Below the pieces are notes generated by a model. The model made no database searches. It was not told the DNA's origin and worked only from the letters and a program-made list of their open reading frames with translations. From assembly GCA_963838805.1 (NCBI GenBank), contig CAWISK010000013.1, positions 150,030 through 214,029 on the forward strand: a stretch of DNA of 64,000 bases. The letters run 5' to 3'. The DNA comes from CAVRQM01 sp963838805 (GTDB taxonomy: Bacteria; Pseudomonadota; Alphaproteobacteria; Acetobacterales; Acetobacteraceae). Both the position numbers and the translations under genes were made by a program. Positions 55,323 to 64,000 of this stretch are shown here, piece by piece (position 1 is the first letter of the stretch; the number at the start of each line of letters is the position of its first letter).

Positions 55323-55927
55323 GGGTCTATCTAGCCGGCCCCGACGTGTTTCTGCCCGACCCGCTGGCCCGCGGCAGGAAACTGAAGGAGATCTGCGCGG
55401 AGCATGGGTTGACCGGCGTGTTTCCGCTCGATCCGCCGACCGACATGCGTGCCGGCTGGTCGGCGCTGCCGCAATGGCGCCGGATCGCGTTGTGCAACGA
55501 GGCGCATATCCGCAGCTGCGGCGCGCTGATCGCGAACCTCACGCCCTTCCGGGGACCGAGCGCCGATCCGGGAACCGTCTTCGAGCTTGGCTTCATGCGC
55601 GCGCTGGGCAGACCGGTGTTCGCCTGGAGCAACGAACCCCGACCCTTCGCGCCCCGTACCCTGGCCTGGCTCGACGATTTGGCCCGGCCCGATGGACGGG
55701 ACGGCTGGCGCGACGGCAACGGCATGGCGATCGAGTCGTTTGGCTGCACCGACAATCTGATGATCGACGGCGCGGTGGCCGAGTTGGGAGGCGTCATCGT
55801 CCTGGGCGCCACAACGCCGGATGCGACCTGGACCGATCTGGAGGCGTTCCGCCGCTGCCTGGCCCGTCTGGCGGACCAGCTCGGACCGCGGCATCGGAGT
55901 GGGCCGGCTCAACGCCAGGAGCGATAG
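55319..55927 (+). CDS. Nucleoside 2-deoxyribosyltransferase
   Basis: Transfers or hydrolyses deoxyribosyl groups in nucleotide salvage. It has 202 residues. YLAGPDVFLPDPLARGRKLK is the N-terminal substrate loop, and the catalytic Glu lies in ADPGTVFELGFMRALGRPVF. ALIANLTPFRGPS supplies the Asn/Thr contacts. The C-terminal DNLMIDGAVAELGG completes the family pattern. ATG 55319 overlaps the stop of the hybrid kinase as ATGA, so translation is coupled, though no functional link is obvious. Its last 19 bp overlap a convergent small lipoprotein gene. Confidence 0.88.
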   Translation: MRVYLAGPDVFLPDPLARGRKLKEICAEHGLTGVFPLDPPTDMRAGWSALPQWRRIALCNEAHIRSCGALIANLTPFRGPSADPGTVFELGFMRALGRPVFAWSNEPRPFAPRTLAWLDDLARPDGRDGWRDGNGMAIESFGCTDNLMIDGAVAELGGVIVLGATTPDATWTDLEAFRRCLARLADQLGPRHRSGPAQRQER

Positions 55928-56139
55928 CCGTAGCCGCCGCCGACAAAGACTCCGCCCGCTGCCGGAGGAGGTGCGTAAGCGTAGCCGGGGTACCCGTAAT
56001 AGTACCCGGGGTAGCCGTACGGGCCATAGTAGCAGCCCCCCAAAGCAAGCATTCCCGCAAATGCCACGGCAGGAAACAGCGCCTTGCGCAGCACGGCAGC
56101 AGTCCAGCGTCCGGCTCGGTCTCTCATGCGGTCCTCCAT
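55909..56139 (-). CDS. Small Tyr/Gly-rich lipoprotein
   Basis: A 76-residue protein. The N-terminus has a basic segment and a hydrophobic stretch ending in the lipobox LALGGC, so it should be lipidated at that Cys. The mature part is YGPYGYPGYYYGYPGYAYAP with a short Gly-rich end. Such YGYPGY proteins are common in alphaproteobacterial envelopes; their function is unknown. ATG 56139 is upstream of a second ATG at residue 5. It is divergent from a FecR/DUF6600 protein, which is also exported. Confidence 0.75.
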   Translation of the reverse strand: MEDRMRDRAGRWTAAVLRKALFPAVAFAGMLALGGCYYGPYGYPGYYYGYPGYAYAPPPAAGGVFVGGGYGYRSWR

Positions 56140-56357
56140 CGGGGCTGTCGTACCCGGCTCTCACCGGCAACATCGTCGGCGAGTCCTGGCCCCGCAAGGC
56201 GTCTGCCGTCGAAGTGACCCAACGTTACAAGTCTCAACCGGGTGTGACCCTACGCGACACTGGCGACGCAGATCCGCCACGTTCGGCGGCGACAAGGGTT
56301 GCGCGCAACGATCTTGTCAGCCGTCCGTTTTAGCGGCGATGAGACGTGCTCTGTCTC

Positions 56358-56381
56358 CCGTCGCGGCGGCGCCCGCGACGG
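56358..56381 (+). promoter_or_regulatory. Leader hairpin before the FecR/DUF6600 gene
   Basis: CCGTCGCGG at 56358-56366 and CCGCGACGG at 56373-56381 pair perfectly around a 6-nt loop, ending 21 bp before GTG 56403. It would form in the leader RNA or could be an operator. The role is unknown. Confidence 0.45.
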
Positions 56382-56402
56382 ATGAACCTGTGAGGTACCT
56401 GC

Positions 56403-58894
56403 GTGCGAACCCAGCAAACCTTGTTCCGGCTGACTACCGCGGCGGCAATCGGAGGTCTTGTTTTCGGGCCGATGGCGGCCCAGCTCGCGCAGGCCCAGAC
56501 CGATGCGGCAGCCGCTTCCAGCAGCGCGGCCGGCGCCGCGACACCGGCTGGCGATCCTCCGGCGCGGGTCGGCCGGCTGGCGAGCCTGTCCGGGACCGTC
56601 TCATTCCACACGGCGGATGCGGACCACTGGGATGCCGCCACCCTGAACTTTCCGGTGACATCGGGCGACGCCTTCTGGACCGAACCGCAGGCCGCCGCAG
56701 CGATCGAGGTTGGCGCGACCCACATCGCCCTGAACGAGCAGACCGAGCTGGACATCGACACGCTTGACGACAGGGCCCTGGCCGCGACCGAGCCGCAGGG
56801 CGAAATCTATGTGCGCATCCCCTCCGTCGTGAACGGAGAGACCTATACCGTGGTCACACCGCGCGGCTCGGTCGCCATCAATGGAGTCGGCCGCTTCGCC
56901 ATCGCGGCAGGCGATACGGACACGCCGACCACCGTGACCGTGGTCGAGGGATCGGCGCAGGTGACCGGGCCGAACCTGTCGCTGTCCGTGGGGGCGCACC
57001 AGACCGCCACGATCACCGGAACGGACAATTTCCAGGGTAGCGTTGGCGCCGAATCCGATGACGCCTTCCTGACCGCGCAGCTTCAGCTCGAGAAGCAGGC
57101 CCCGCCGCTGGCCGCCCCCGCCACGACGGCCACCGCCTCCACGACGGCCACCGGCTCCACGACGGCCACCGCCGCCGCGAGCACGACGCTGCCGCCGGTC
57201 GTGCAGCAGATGACCGGGTCGGTTGCGTTGCAGACACAGGGCGACTGGTCGCAGAGCAGCGAATACGGTCAGGTCTGGTATCCGCCGGTGCAGAGCGGCT
57301 GGGTGCCCTATCGTGACGGGCATTGGGCCTTTGTGGCGCCTTGGGGCTGGACCTGGGTGGACAACGCCTCCTGGGGCTTTGCGCCGTTCCATTACGGGCG
57401 GTGGGTCGAGGTCGGCGATCGCTGGGGCTGGACGCCGGGTGTCGGTCAGCCCGACTATGGCCAGCCGGTCTATGCGCAGCCGGTCTACGCGCCGGCACTC
57501 GTCAACTTCGTCGGCCTCGGCGCCGCCGTGGCAGTCGGCGCGGCGGTGGGTGTCGCGGCCGGCTTCGCGCTGGCTGGCGGCTTCAACGGCAACATCGGCT
57601 GGGCGCCGCTCGGCTGGCGACAGCCGTATATCCCGCCATACTTCGTAAGCCGGCCATATCTCACGCAAATCAACCAGCGCTATGTCCAGCGCACGACCCT
57701 GAATAACATCACTAACAACTACACGCACATCTATAACAACAACCACACCGTCAATAATACGGTCATCAACAACTACTACGGCAAGCAGGCCGGCGCGACC
57801 TTCAATAAGAGGGGTGCGACCGTCGTTCCGGCCGCCGCGATGGTCCGCTCGCAGCCGGTGGCCCAGAACGTGGTCCACATGACGCCGCAGCAATTGACGC
57901 GGGCTCGGCCGCTGGCAGCGGCACCCGTGCGGCCCACGGCGCAGACCAGGGGCGTCTCGACCGCCGTCCTGCAGCGCGTCAATCCGCCAGCGGCGCAGGC
58001 CCTGAAAGCGTCGCCGCGGGCCGCCGCTCCCGGCCCGGCGGTGCGGCCCATGCCCGTGCGGGCTCCTGGCCAGCCGGCGAAGGGACCGCTGCCGCGACCG
58101 CCCCTGGCGCCGCCGCCTTCAACTCCACGAGCGAACCAGCCGGCGCGTCCGGCGGCTGCCGCGACGGCCAGCCGCAGCCGGCCCCACGTCCCGCCCAGCC
58201 GGCCGCACCTGGTCCTGTGCGGCCGGCCGCACCTGGTCCGGCGCAGCACCCGGCGCCCGCGCCGGCACAGCGGCCAGGGGGTCTGCCTGCGCTGGCAACT
58301 CCGCATGAAGGCACGCAGCCGGCGCGCCCGGGTGCCGCACCTGGGCCAGCGATCACGCCGCATCCCGGCGCCCCGAGGCCGGCCCAGCCGGCGCCGCGTC
58401 CGGGCGAGACTGCGCCTCGCCCTGCTCCCGCGCCGCATCCGGCGCCGGCGCCCGCACCGGCACCGCATCCAGCGTCGGCGCCAGCTCCGCGTCCGGTTCT
58501 GGACTCCGGTGCCGGTTCCGCATCCCGCACCGGCGCCGCGCCCGGCACCTGCTCCGCTCCGCACCCGGCGCCGGCTCCCCGACCGGCGCCGGCCCCCCGC
58601 CCGGAGCCGCGCCCGGCCCCGGTGCCGGCTCCGCACCCTGCGCCAGCTCCCCGGGCGGCGCCGGCGCCACGCCCAGAACCGCGGCCCGCACCTGCTCCGG
58701 CTCCGCGTCCCGCGCCCGCTCCTCGGCCGGCTCCTGCTCCGGCGCCGCGACCGGCTCCGCCGCCACCTCCGCGCCCGGCCCCGCCGCCACCTCCACGCCC
58801 GGCTCCGCCGCCGCCCCCGCGCCCGGCTCCCCCGCCGCGGCCGGCGCCGCCGCCGCCGCATAGGCAGTGCCCGCCGAACGTAAGGGCCTGCTGA
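56403..58894 (+). CDS. Exported FecR-domain / DUF6600 protein with Pro-Ala-rich tail, frame-broken
   Basis: Large envelope protein. The signal peptide ends near LAQAQTDA. A FecR-like beta domain follows (ARVGRLASLSGTVSFHTADA, YTVVTPRGSVAINGVGRFAI). Then comes the Trp/Tyr-rich DUF6600 region with SGWVPYRDGHWAFVAPWGWT, WVDNASWGFAPFHYGRW and a Gly/Ala hydrophobic stretch. An Asn-rich section (LNNITNNYTHIYNNNHTV) precedes a long Pro/Ala/Arg tail. The frame shifts near 58175; the correct tail is then in frame 2 to 58894. A short stretch around 58500-58560 reads better in frame 3, so there are about three indels in this repetitive part. The start is GTG 56403 with GAGG upstream. Confidence 0.78.
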
Positions 58895-58954
58895 TTGGAG
58901 GGACCGGCGCGCAGCCGCAGGGCTCGCGCCGGTCCAGCCTTCATCGTGGTGGCG

Positions 58955-60671
58955 TCAGGCGAACAGCCGCTCGACCACCGCGCGATGCGCTTCCAGCACG
59001 AGATGCCGGCGCACTTTCTGCGTCGCCGTCATCAACCCATTCTCGATGGTAAACGGGGCGACCGTCGCGTGACGACGGATGCGCTCCGGCACCGCCAACC
59101 GCTTGTTGACCTGAGCCACGGCAGAGGCCACGGCGACATCATCGGCGCCATCCTCGGGCACGATCAGGGCTGCCACATTCGGTCGTCCGTCACCGAACAC
59201 CACGGCTTGGGCGATCGGCGGCTCGGAAACGAGCAATCCCTCCAGCCGCGCCGGGGCCACATTCTCGCCGCCGGACAGCACGATCAGGTCGCGCTTGCGA
59301 TCGGTGATGCGCAGATTGCCGTCCAGTTCGATCACGCCCACGTCGCCGGTGTGCAGCCAGCCGTCGCGGATGACCGCCTCTGTCTCGGCGGGGCGGTTCC
59401 AGTAGCCGTCCATGACGAGATCGCCCGCGACGAGGATTTCGCCATCCTCGGCCAGCCGCAGGTGGACGCCGGGCAGCGGCCGGCCGACCGTATCGATGCG
59501 CGTCGCGTCCGGCGCGTTGGCCGAGATCACCGGTCCTGCTTCGGTCTGGCCGTAACCCTGCATCAGCGCTACGCCGAGCCCGCGGAAGAACCGCCCGACC
59601 TCCGGCTCCAGCCGCGCGCCGCCCGACATCGCGGCCCGGAACCGGCCGCCGAACCGCGCGCGCACGCGGCGGCGCACGAACTCGTTCAAGGGTTGCATCC
59701 ATCAGGCGATCGAGCGGGCCAAGGCGGTGGCCCTCACTGCGCCGCGTGCCGAGCTCCATCGCTCGCTCGAACAGCATGCGCTGCCAGGGCGCCTGGCGAT
59801 GCACATGGGCCAGGATGCGTGCGCGGATCACATCCAGCACGCGCGGCACCATCGTCATGATCGTGGGCCGGACCGCCAGCATGTCGGCCGCCAGATGTTC
59901 GACGCCCCGGGCGTAGGCGACTTCGGTGCCGATGCTGAGCAGGAAGAACTGGCCCGCCGTGTGTTCGTAGCTGTGCGACAGCGGCAGGAAGGACAGATAC
60001 ACCTCGCGCCGCAGCCGAAGCGGGCGCAACAATTCGAACGCACCGCGGCAATTCGCCAGGATGGCGCGGTGCGGCAGCATGACCCCCTTCGGCGCGCCGC
60101 CAGTGCCCGAGGTGTAGATGAGGCACGCCAGCGCGGACGCAGGGATACGCGCCGCCGCCTCCGCCACGTCATCGGGCGCGCGGTCGGCCTCCGCGATCAG
60201 GCTCGACCAGGGCCGCACGGTGGGCGCTGCCGGCGCGCCTTCGTCCATCGCCACCAGCATGTCGAGGGGCCCCGCTTGCAGCAGCCGTGTGGCCAATGCG
60301 GGTGTGGAGGCAATCGCCACGCGTGCGCCGGAGTCGCGCAGCAGATGCGCGTGATCCGTGACGGTGTTGGTGACGTAGGCCGGCACCGGCACGGCGGCGA
60401 GGGCCAGCAGCGCCGTCTCGGCGATCGGGAACTCGGGGCGGTTCTCGCTGACCAGCAGCACGCGGTCACCGGGCGCCACGCCGGCCGCGCGCAGCGCGCG
60501 TGCCGCCGCCGCCGCGAGTCGGCCGAAACGGCCCCAGTCCATCCCCTGCCAGGCGCCATCGCGATGGAACCGCAGCATGGGGCGGTTCGCCCAGTCCCGC
60601 GCGCGCGAGAACATCAGGGTGGCGAGATTCGGCCAGTCCGGGTAGCTCTCGTCCTCGTCTGCCTGCGCCAC
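58955..60671 (-). CDS. AMP-forming acyl-CoA synthetase-like ligase, one frameshift
   Basis: ANL-superfamily adenylating enzyme that probably activates a long-chain fatty acid as acyl-AMP and then acyl-CoA. Motif A3 is LIYTSGTGGAPKGVMLPH, followed by YLSFLPLSHSYEHTAGQFFL. The first frame ends its coding sense near 59690 after LGPLDRLM. The rest, VRRRVRARFGGRFRAAMSGG, MQGYGQTEAGPVISAN and GWLHTGDVGVIELDGNLRIT then DRKRDLIVLSGGENVAP, is in the second frame to 58955. The C-terminal Lys is in MTATQKVRRHLV. Restored length is about 571 residues. Confidence 0.85.
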
Positions 60672-60776
60672 GCTTGCCGCGCCCCCTGCGTCCGCCTTGC
60701 CCGGCTGTCCGGGACGAGGCCTTTGACCTAGGCTGTGCGCACATTACATCGCTGGCAACCCATTCATAGGACCGAC

Positions 60777-62571
60777 ATGCCTGACGGAACCGCCGTCCCC
60801 TCCGTCGCCGGCGACCTGCCGACGTGGGATCTCGCCGACCTGTTTCCCAGCCCGGACAGCCCGGCACTTGCCTCCGCCCTTGACGGTGCGGAGGCCGCCG
60901 CCCGTGCCTTCGCGCGGGCCAACGCCGGCAAACTGGCGGCGCTCCCGGGGCACGACCTGGCCGGCGTGCTGGAGGAATACGAGCGCATCGAGGAGGTGCT
61001 CGGCCGCGTGATGTCCTACGCGCAGCTGCTGTTTAGCGGCGACAGTACCGATGCCGCGATCGGCCGCTTCTATCAATCGATGAGCGAGCGCGTGACAGCG
61101 ATCAGCAGCCATCTGATCTTCTTCTCACTGGAGCTGAACCGCATCGACGACGCGGTGCTGGAGGCGAAGCTGTCCGATCCGGCTCTCGCGCGCTGGCGGC
61201 CGTGGCTCTAGGATTTGCGCGTGTTCCGCCCGCATCAGCTCGCCGACGATCTCGAACGTCTGCTGCACGAGAAGGAGGTCACCGGCCGAGCCGCCTGGTC
61301 GCGCCTGTTCGACGAGACTGTGGCCGCGCTTCGCGTGCCGGTGGCGGACGAGCGGCTGACCGTGAGTGCCGCCCTCAACAAGCTCTCCGACCCCGATCGC
61401 GCGACCCGCGAGACGGCCGCGCGCGCGATCGGTGCCGTGTTCGGCGACAACATCCGCCTGTTCGCGCTGATCACCAACACGCTCGCCAAGGACAAGGAGA
61501 TCATAGACACCTGGCGCCACTATCCGCGCCCCGGCAGCTACCGCAATCGCTCGAACATGGTCGAGGACGAGGTGGTGGATGCGCTGGTCTCGGCGGTCAC
61601 GGCGGATTATGCGCGGCTGTCGCATCGCTATTACCGGCTCAAGGCGCGCTGGCTGGGCCTGGAGCGCATGCAGCATTGGGACCGCAACGCGCCGCTGCCG
61701 GGCGATGACGACCGGCAGATCGGGTTCGGCGAAGCACGCGACCGGGTGCTCGAACTCCTATCGCGCGTTCTCGCCGGAACTGGCCGATATCGGCGCGCGG
61801 TTCTTCGAGCGTCCCTGGATCGACGCGCAGTTGCGTCCCGGCAAGGCGGGCGGCGCGTTCGCGCATCCCACCGTGCCGTCGGTGCATCCCTATCTGCTGC
61901 TCAACTATCATGGCCGCACGCGCGACGTGATGACGCTGGCGCACGAGCTGGGACATGGCGTGCATCAGGTTCTGGCAGGCGGGCAGGGGTATCTCATGGC
62001 CGGCACGCCGCTGACCTTGGCCGAGACGGCGAGCGTGTTCGGCGAGATGCTGACCTTCCGCGCGCTGCTCGACGCCGAACGTGATCCGGCGCGACGGCGC
62101 ATCATGCTGGCCGGCAAGGTCGAGGACATGCTGAACACGGTCGTCCGGCAGACCGCCTTCTACCGCTTCGAGACCCTGCTGCACGACGAGCGGCGCGGCG
62201 GCGAACTCGTGGCCGACCGGATCGGCGAGCTGTGGATGCAGGTGCAGAAGGAGAGCCTCGGGCCGGCCTTCGAGTTCACCGACGAGTACAAGGTGTTCTG
62301 GTCGTACGTGCCGCATTTCATCCACTCGCCGTTCTACGTGTACGCCTATGCGTTCGGCGATTGCCTGGTGAATGCGCTGTATGCCGTGTTCCAGTCCGGG
62401 CATCCGGACTTCGCGCGGAAATACCTCGACATGCTGCGCGCCGGCGGGACGAAACGGCATCGCGCGCTGCTGGCACCCTTCGGCCTCGATGCATCCGATC
62501 CCGCTTTCTGGAAGCGCGGCCTCGACGTGATCGCGGGCTTCATCGACGAACTGGAAACGGTCGCCGGATGA
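60777..62571 (+). CDS. pepF: Oligoendopeptidase F (M3 family), in-frame TAG and one frameshift
   Basis: Cytosolic zinc peptidase that cuts oligopeptides. The N-terminal helical part starts DGTAVPSVAGDLPTWDLADL. At 61209-61211 TAG interrupts RPWL-stop-DLRVFRPHQLADDLE in the same frame, where relatives run through. The frame then changes near 61755 after RVLELL to the reading RAFSPELADIGARFFERPWI. The zinc motif HELGH lies in TLAHELGHGVHQVLAGG, and the third ligand Glu in TLAETASVFGEMLTF. Length without the breaks is about 598 residues, normal for PepF. The start is ATG 60777. A UbiB-type gene overlaps the stop by 4 bp. Confidence 0.87.
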
Positions 62572-63941
62572 CCGATCGGGAGGACCACGGCAATTTCTTC
62601 GGCGAGGTCAAGAGAATCGCCCGCACCTCCGGAGCGGTGGGCGGGATCGCCGCGCGCGTGGTGGGCAGCAGGGCATTCGGCATCAGGACCGATCGCGCCG
62701 CCCACGCGGAGGATCTGAAGGCGATCCTGGGCGGCCTGAAGGGGCCGCTGATGAAGGTGGCGCAATTCCTGTCCACGGTGCCGGACGCGCTGCCACCGGA
62801 ATATGCCGAGGAGCTGGCGCAGTTGCAGGCCAACGCGCCGCCGATGGGCTGGGCGTTCGTGCGGCGTCGCATGGGCAGCGAGTTGGGGCCGCACTGGCAT
62901 GACCGCTTTCGCCGTTTCGGCCAGGAAGCGGCCGCGGCCGCGAGCCTGGGGCAGGTGCATCGCGCGACCCTGCCGGACGGCACCGAGGTCGCGTGCAAGC
63001 TGCAATATCCCGACATGGCCAGCACGGTGGACGCCGATCTGCGACAATTGCGCCTCGGCCTGTCGCTGTATCGCCGCATGGACAACACCATCCAGCAGGA
63101 CGAGGTGTACCAGGAACTGGCCGAACGGCTGCGCGAGGAACTGGACTACACGCGCGAGGCGGCGCAGATGCGGCTGTACGGCCTGATGCTGGCGGGTGAG
63201 CCAGGGGTGCATCTGCCGGTGCCGATCGACGGCTACTGCACGCGCCGGCTGCTCACCGCGACCTGGCTGGATGGTCGGGCCGTGATGAGCCGGCTGGCCG
63301 AAAATCCCCCCCTCGCGGAGCGCAACCGCATTGCCGAGGCCCTGTTTCGGGCCTGGTATGTGCCGCTGTACCGCTATGGCGTCATCCACGGCGATCCGCA
63401 TCTCGGCAATTACCAGGTGCGCCCCGATGGCAGCGTCAACCTGTTCGATTTCGGCGCGATCCGGGTGTTCCGGCCGCATTTCATCCGGGGCGTGATCGAC
63501 CTGTTCCATGCCGTGCGCGACAACGACGACGATCTGGCCTTCCACGCCTATCAGAGCTGGGGCTTTGCCGACATGAATCGCGAGAAGATGGCGGTCCTCA
63601 ACGAGTGGGCGCGCTTCCTCTACGAGCCGCTCTTGCAAGATCGCGTGCGCCGCATCCAGGAGACCAACGATCCGCAATATGGCCGCGAGGTCGCGCAGCG
63701 CGTCCATGCGGGACTGAAGCGCGTGGGCGGCGTGCGGCCGCCGCGCGAGTTCGTGCTGATGGATCGCAGCGCCATCGGTCTGGGCAGCGTATTCCTGCGT
63801 CTGGGCGCGGAGCTGAACTGGTCGCGTATGTTCCGCGATCTGGTGGCGGATTTTGACGCGGAGGCGCTGGCGCGGAGGCAGTCGGCGGCGTTGGCGGAGG
63901 CAGGGGTGCCGGGGGCGGCCCTAAGCGGAACCACTGCCTGA
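62568..63941 (+). CDS. AarF/UbiB (ABC1) family kinase-like protein
   Basis: Atypical protein-kinase-like ATPase. Relatives (UbiB, Coq8) support ubiquinone synthesis. The protein has 457 residues. The family N-terminal KxGQ motif is replaced by KVAQ in GPLMKVAQFLSTVPDALP. The Ala-rich nucleotide loop is AAAAASLGQVHRATLPDGTE, with the conserved Lys in VACKLQYP. Catalytic loops are VIHGDPHLGNYQVRPDG and LFDFGAIRVF. ATG 62568 overlaps the pepF stop as ATGA. The last 59 bp of the window after its stop hold nothing I can identify. Substrate and exact role are open. Confidence 0.87.
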   Translation: MTDREDHGNFFGEVKRIARTSGAVGGIAARVVGSRAFGIRTDRAAHAEDLKAILGGLKGPLMKVAQFLSTVPDALPPEYAEELAQLQANAPPMGWAFVRRRMGSELGPHWHDRFRRFGQEAAAAASLGQVHRATLPDGTEVACKLQYPDMASTVDADLRQLRLGLSLYRRMDNTIQQDEVYQELAERLREELDYTREAAQMRLYGLMLAGEPGVHLPVPIDGYCTRRLLTATWLDGRAVMSRLAENPPLAERNRIAEALFRAWYVPLYRYGVIHGDPHLGNYQVRPDGSVNLFDFGAIRVFRPHFIRGVIDLFHAVRDNDDDLAFHAYQSWGFADMNREKMAVLNEWARFLYEPLLQDRVRRIQETNDPQYGREVAQRVHAGLKRVGGVRPPREFVLMDRSAIGLGSVFLRLGAELNWSRMFRDLVADFDAEALARRQSAALAEAGVPGAALSGTTA

Positions 63942-64000
63942 CGAGCACGGTCGGCAGACTTGAAGATAGGATCTTCCGGCGAAAAGCCGAGCGAGGTGGC

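Noticed and set aside
58200..58880. CRISPR-like or tandem repeat array
   Set aside because: The repetitive appearance is Pro/Ala-rich coding sequence of the DUF6600 protein with irregular period, without spacers.

Overview
This is a GC-rich chromosomal stretch of a flagellated, Gram-negative alphaproteobacterium. The evidence is the LPS heptose enzyme HldE, a Caulobacter-type flgI/cheL/flbY block divergent from fliX and followed by dksA, the alphaproteobacterial families UPF0262, DUF983 and DUF1127, a DksA with a reduced zinc finger, and very high GC at third codon positions. An acetic-acid-bacterium or Rhodospirillales-like host is my best guess, but no rRNA is present to fix it. I see no prophage, insertion sequence, integrase or CRISPR array.

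Layout. 1-9.5 kb: end of hldE; a broken permease with a DUF305 metal-type protein; a polar amino-acid ABC importer (binding protein and two permeases, no ATPase); Sua5 and CysQ facing PepA and HolC. 9.6-15.7 kb: a DUF1127/LysR divergent pair, a large secreted protein with a polysaccharide-lyase-like N-terminus, citrate synthase, and an AT-rich leader in front of an unrecognised protein. 15.7-21.3 kb: a sugar ABC importer, a GntR regulator and an enolase-superfamily enzyme, probably one sugar-acid catabolic locus; then tRNA-Arg. 21.6-29.2 kb: a secreted beta-propeller protein, an aldo/keto reductase, a LysR/pirin pair, DUF1993, secF and secD. 29.3-34.9 kb: a catabolic cluster on the + strand (MocA-type dehydrogenase, two ABC permeases, an NMT1-like binding protein, inosose dehydratase IolE and an SDR). 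35-46.2 kb: a TTC38-like protein, cysteine synthase, rhodanese, a RES-Xre toxin-antitoxin pair, a DUF2272 lipoprotein, mtnA, UPF0262, DUF983, a histone-H1-like protein, the OtnK/OtnC tetronate pair and a glycosyltransferase. 46.3-64 kb: flagellar genes, dksA, a dienelactone-hydrolase-like protein, DUF3060, icd, a hybrid histidine kinase, a nucleoside 2-deoxyribosyltransferase, an envelope pair (YGYPGY lipoprotein and FecR/DUF6600), an acyl-CoA-synthetase-like ligase, PepF and an AarF/UbiB-type kinase.

A caution for every user of this sequence: about twenty genes carry one or more single-base frame changes, including normally essential ones such as secD and sua5, and pepF has an in-frame TAG. 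In each broken gene the homologous protein continues smoothly in another frame, with no decay of the coding signal. I read this mainly as uncorrected indel errors in the assembly. I therefore list these as CDS spanning the whole gene, with the approximate junctions given.

The most interesting material is (a) a 9-bp perfect hairpin that would bury the Shine-Dalgarno sequence of the DUF1127 gene, (b) the secreted lyase-like protein, (c) the AT-rich leader with its orphan protein, and (d) the two substrate-unknown catabolic clusters. I did not find a system that I can claim is wholly new.
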